A stretch of DNA of 64,000 nucleotides, taken from IMG/VR virus record IMGVR_UViG_3300034062_006954, positions 1-64,000 of that record; one strand, written 5' to 3'. Below the pieces are notes generated by a model. The model searched no databases and had not been told where the DNA came from. It saw only the letters and a list, made by a program, of their open reading frames with translations. Source of the stretch: a virus. A program made the position numbers and the translations under genes. Shown here one piece after another: positions 63,797 to 64,000 of this stretch (the stretch's first letter is position 1; the number at the start of each line of letters is the position of its first letter).

Positions 63797-64000
63797 ATAT
63801 GCTTAATTGATTTTTACACTTGTTACAAAAATTACCACTATCATATTCATCGTTGTTTACCGCCATAATACAACTCATATCACTACAATGTCCCAAACCT
63901 AATGTGTGGCCAATCTCGTGTATGATTGTTTCTCTAAGAAAACTTTTTTCACCTCTTACAATGACAGTACCAGCATTTTGGAGGGCATAACCTCTCAAGT
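63789..64000 (-). CDS. Archaemetzincin-like metalloprotease (5' part beyond window)
   Basis: About 70 C-terminal residues. HEIGHTLGLGHC followed by SDMS-C-I-M and, further on, CNKC matches the archaemetzincin (M54) pattern HExxHxxGxxHCx4CxM...CxxC; the spacing before CxxC is shorter than usual. The first zinc His/Glu/His and the four Cys are intact. The true start lies right of the window edge, since no start with upstream signal is visible. Probably a cytoplasmic aminopeptidase-type enzyme. Confidence 0.7.
   Translation of the reverse strand, partial: LRGYALQNAGTVIVRGEKSFLRETIIHEIGHTLGLGHCSDMSCIMAVNNDEYDSGNFCNKCKNQLSIYE

Overview
The window is a contiguous, strongly AT-rich segment of a large T4-like (myovirus-type) tailed phage that very probably infects a Bacteroidetes (Flavobacteria-like) host. 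The phage assignment rests on a T4-ordered head module on the minus strand: terminase large subunit gp17, portal gp20, prohead protease gp21, acidic scaffold gp22 and major capsid gp23, plus a gp55-like late sigma factor. The host assignment is inferred from several exact TTG-N19/20-TANNTTTG promoters (the Bacteroidetes consensus), signal peptides cut before Gln, and the near absence of Shine-Dalgarno sequences.

Layout. 1-4.4 kb (+): sugar-nucleotide epimerase (5' truncated), PhoH ATPase, HAD-like protein, two glycosyltransferases. 4.4-13.6 kb (+): late sigma, then virion genes including a gp5-like baseplate hub candidate and two Cys-rich repeat proteins. 13.6-20.5 kb (mostly -): proteins with a shared N-terminal leader, two of them with peptidoglycan-binding modules, and an HNH endonuclease. 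20.5-34.5 kb (-): head morphogenesis, with a + strand bS21 ribosomal protein gene embedded. 34.5-41 kb: nucleotidyltransferase, KTSC protein, a double-UVR protein divergent from a ClpC-like unfoldase, an M20-type peptidase and a tmRNA. 41.4-46.6 kb: a second HNH gene, more leader proteins, coiled-coil membrane proteins resembling a spanin set, a small lipoprotein and an M23-like protein. 46.7-64 kb (-): small early-type genes, 24 tRNA genes with clear anticodons (every amino acid except Val) and three odd tRNA-like loci, a secreted SGNH hydrolase, exported proteins, a DUF2828/Ro60-like vWA protein beside a run of long RNA hairpins, and an archaemetzincin-like protease cut by the right edge.

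How the parts fit. About twenty late genes on both strands are preceded, mostly 13-17 bp before the start codon, by a directional element close to GATATTTATAA; it is scarce in the small-gene/tRNA region, which instead carries host-type promoters. I infer that this element is the late promoter read by the gp55-like sigma. Eight or nine otherwise unrelated proteins begin with an 18-31 residue leader ending in a hydrophobic-x-Glu site, the same type of site as in the major capsid precursor (INE|A), and a gp21-type protease is encoded here. I infer a set of capsid-packaged, protease-trimmed proteins. bS21, tmRNA, an initiator-like tRNA and the tRNA array point to control of host translation; the ClpC-like unfoldase, UVR protein, tmRNA with an unusual tag and peptidase within 6 kb suggest a linked protein-turnover module.
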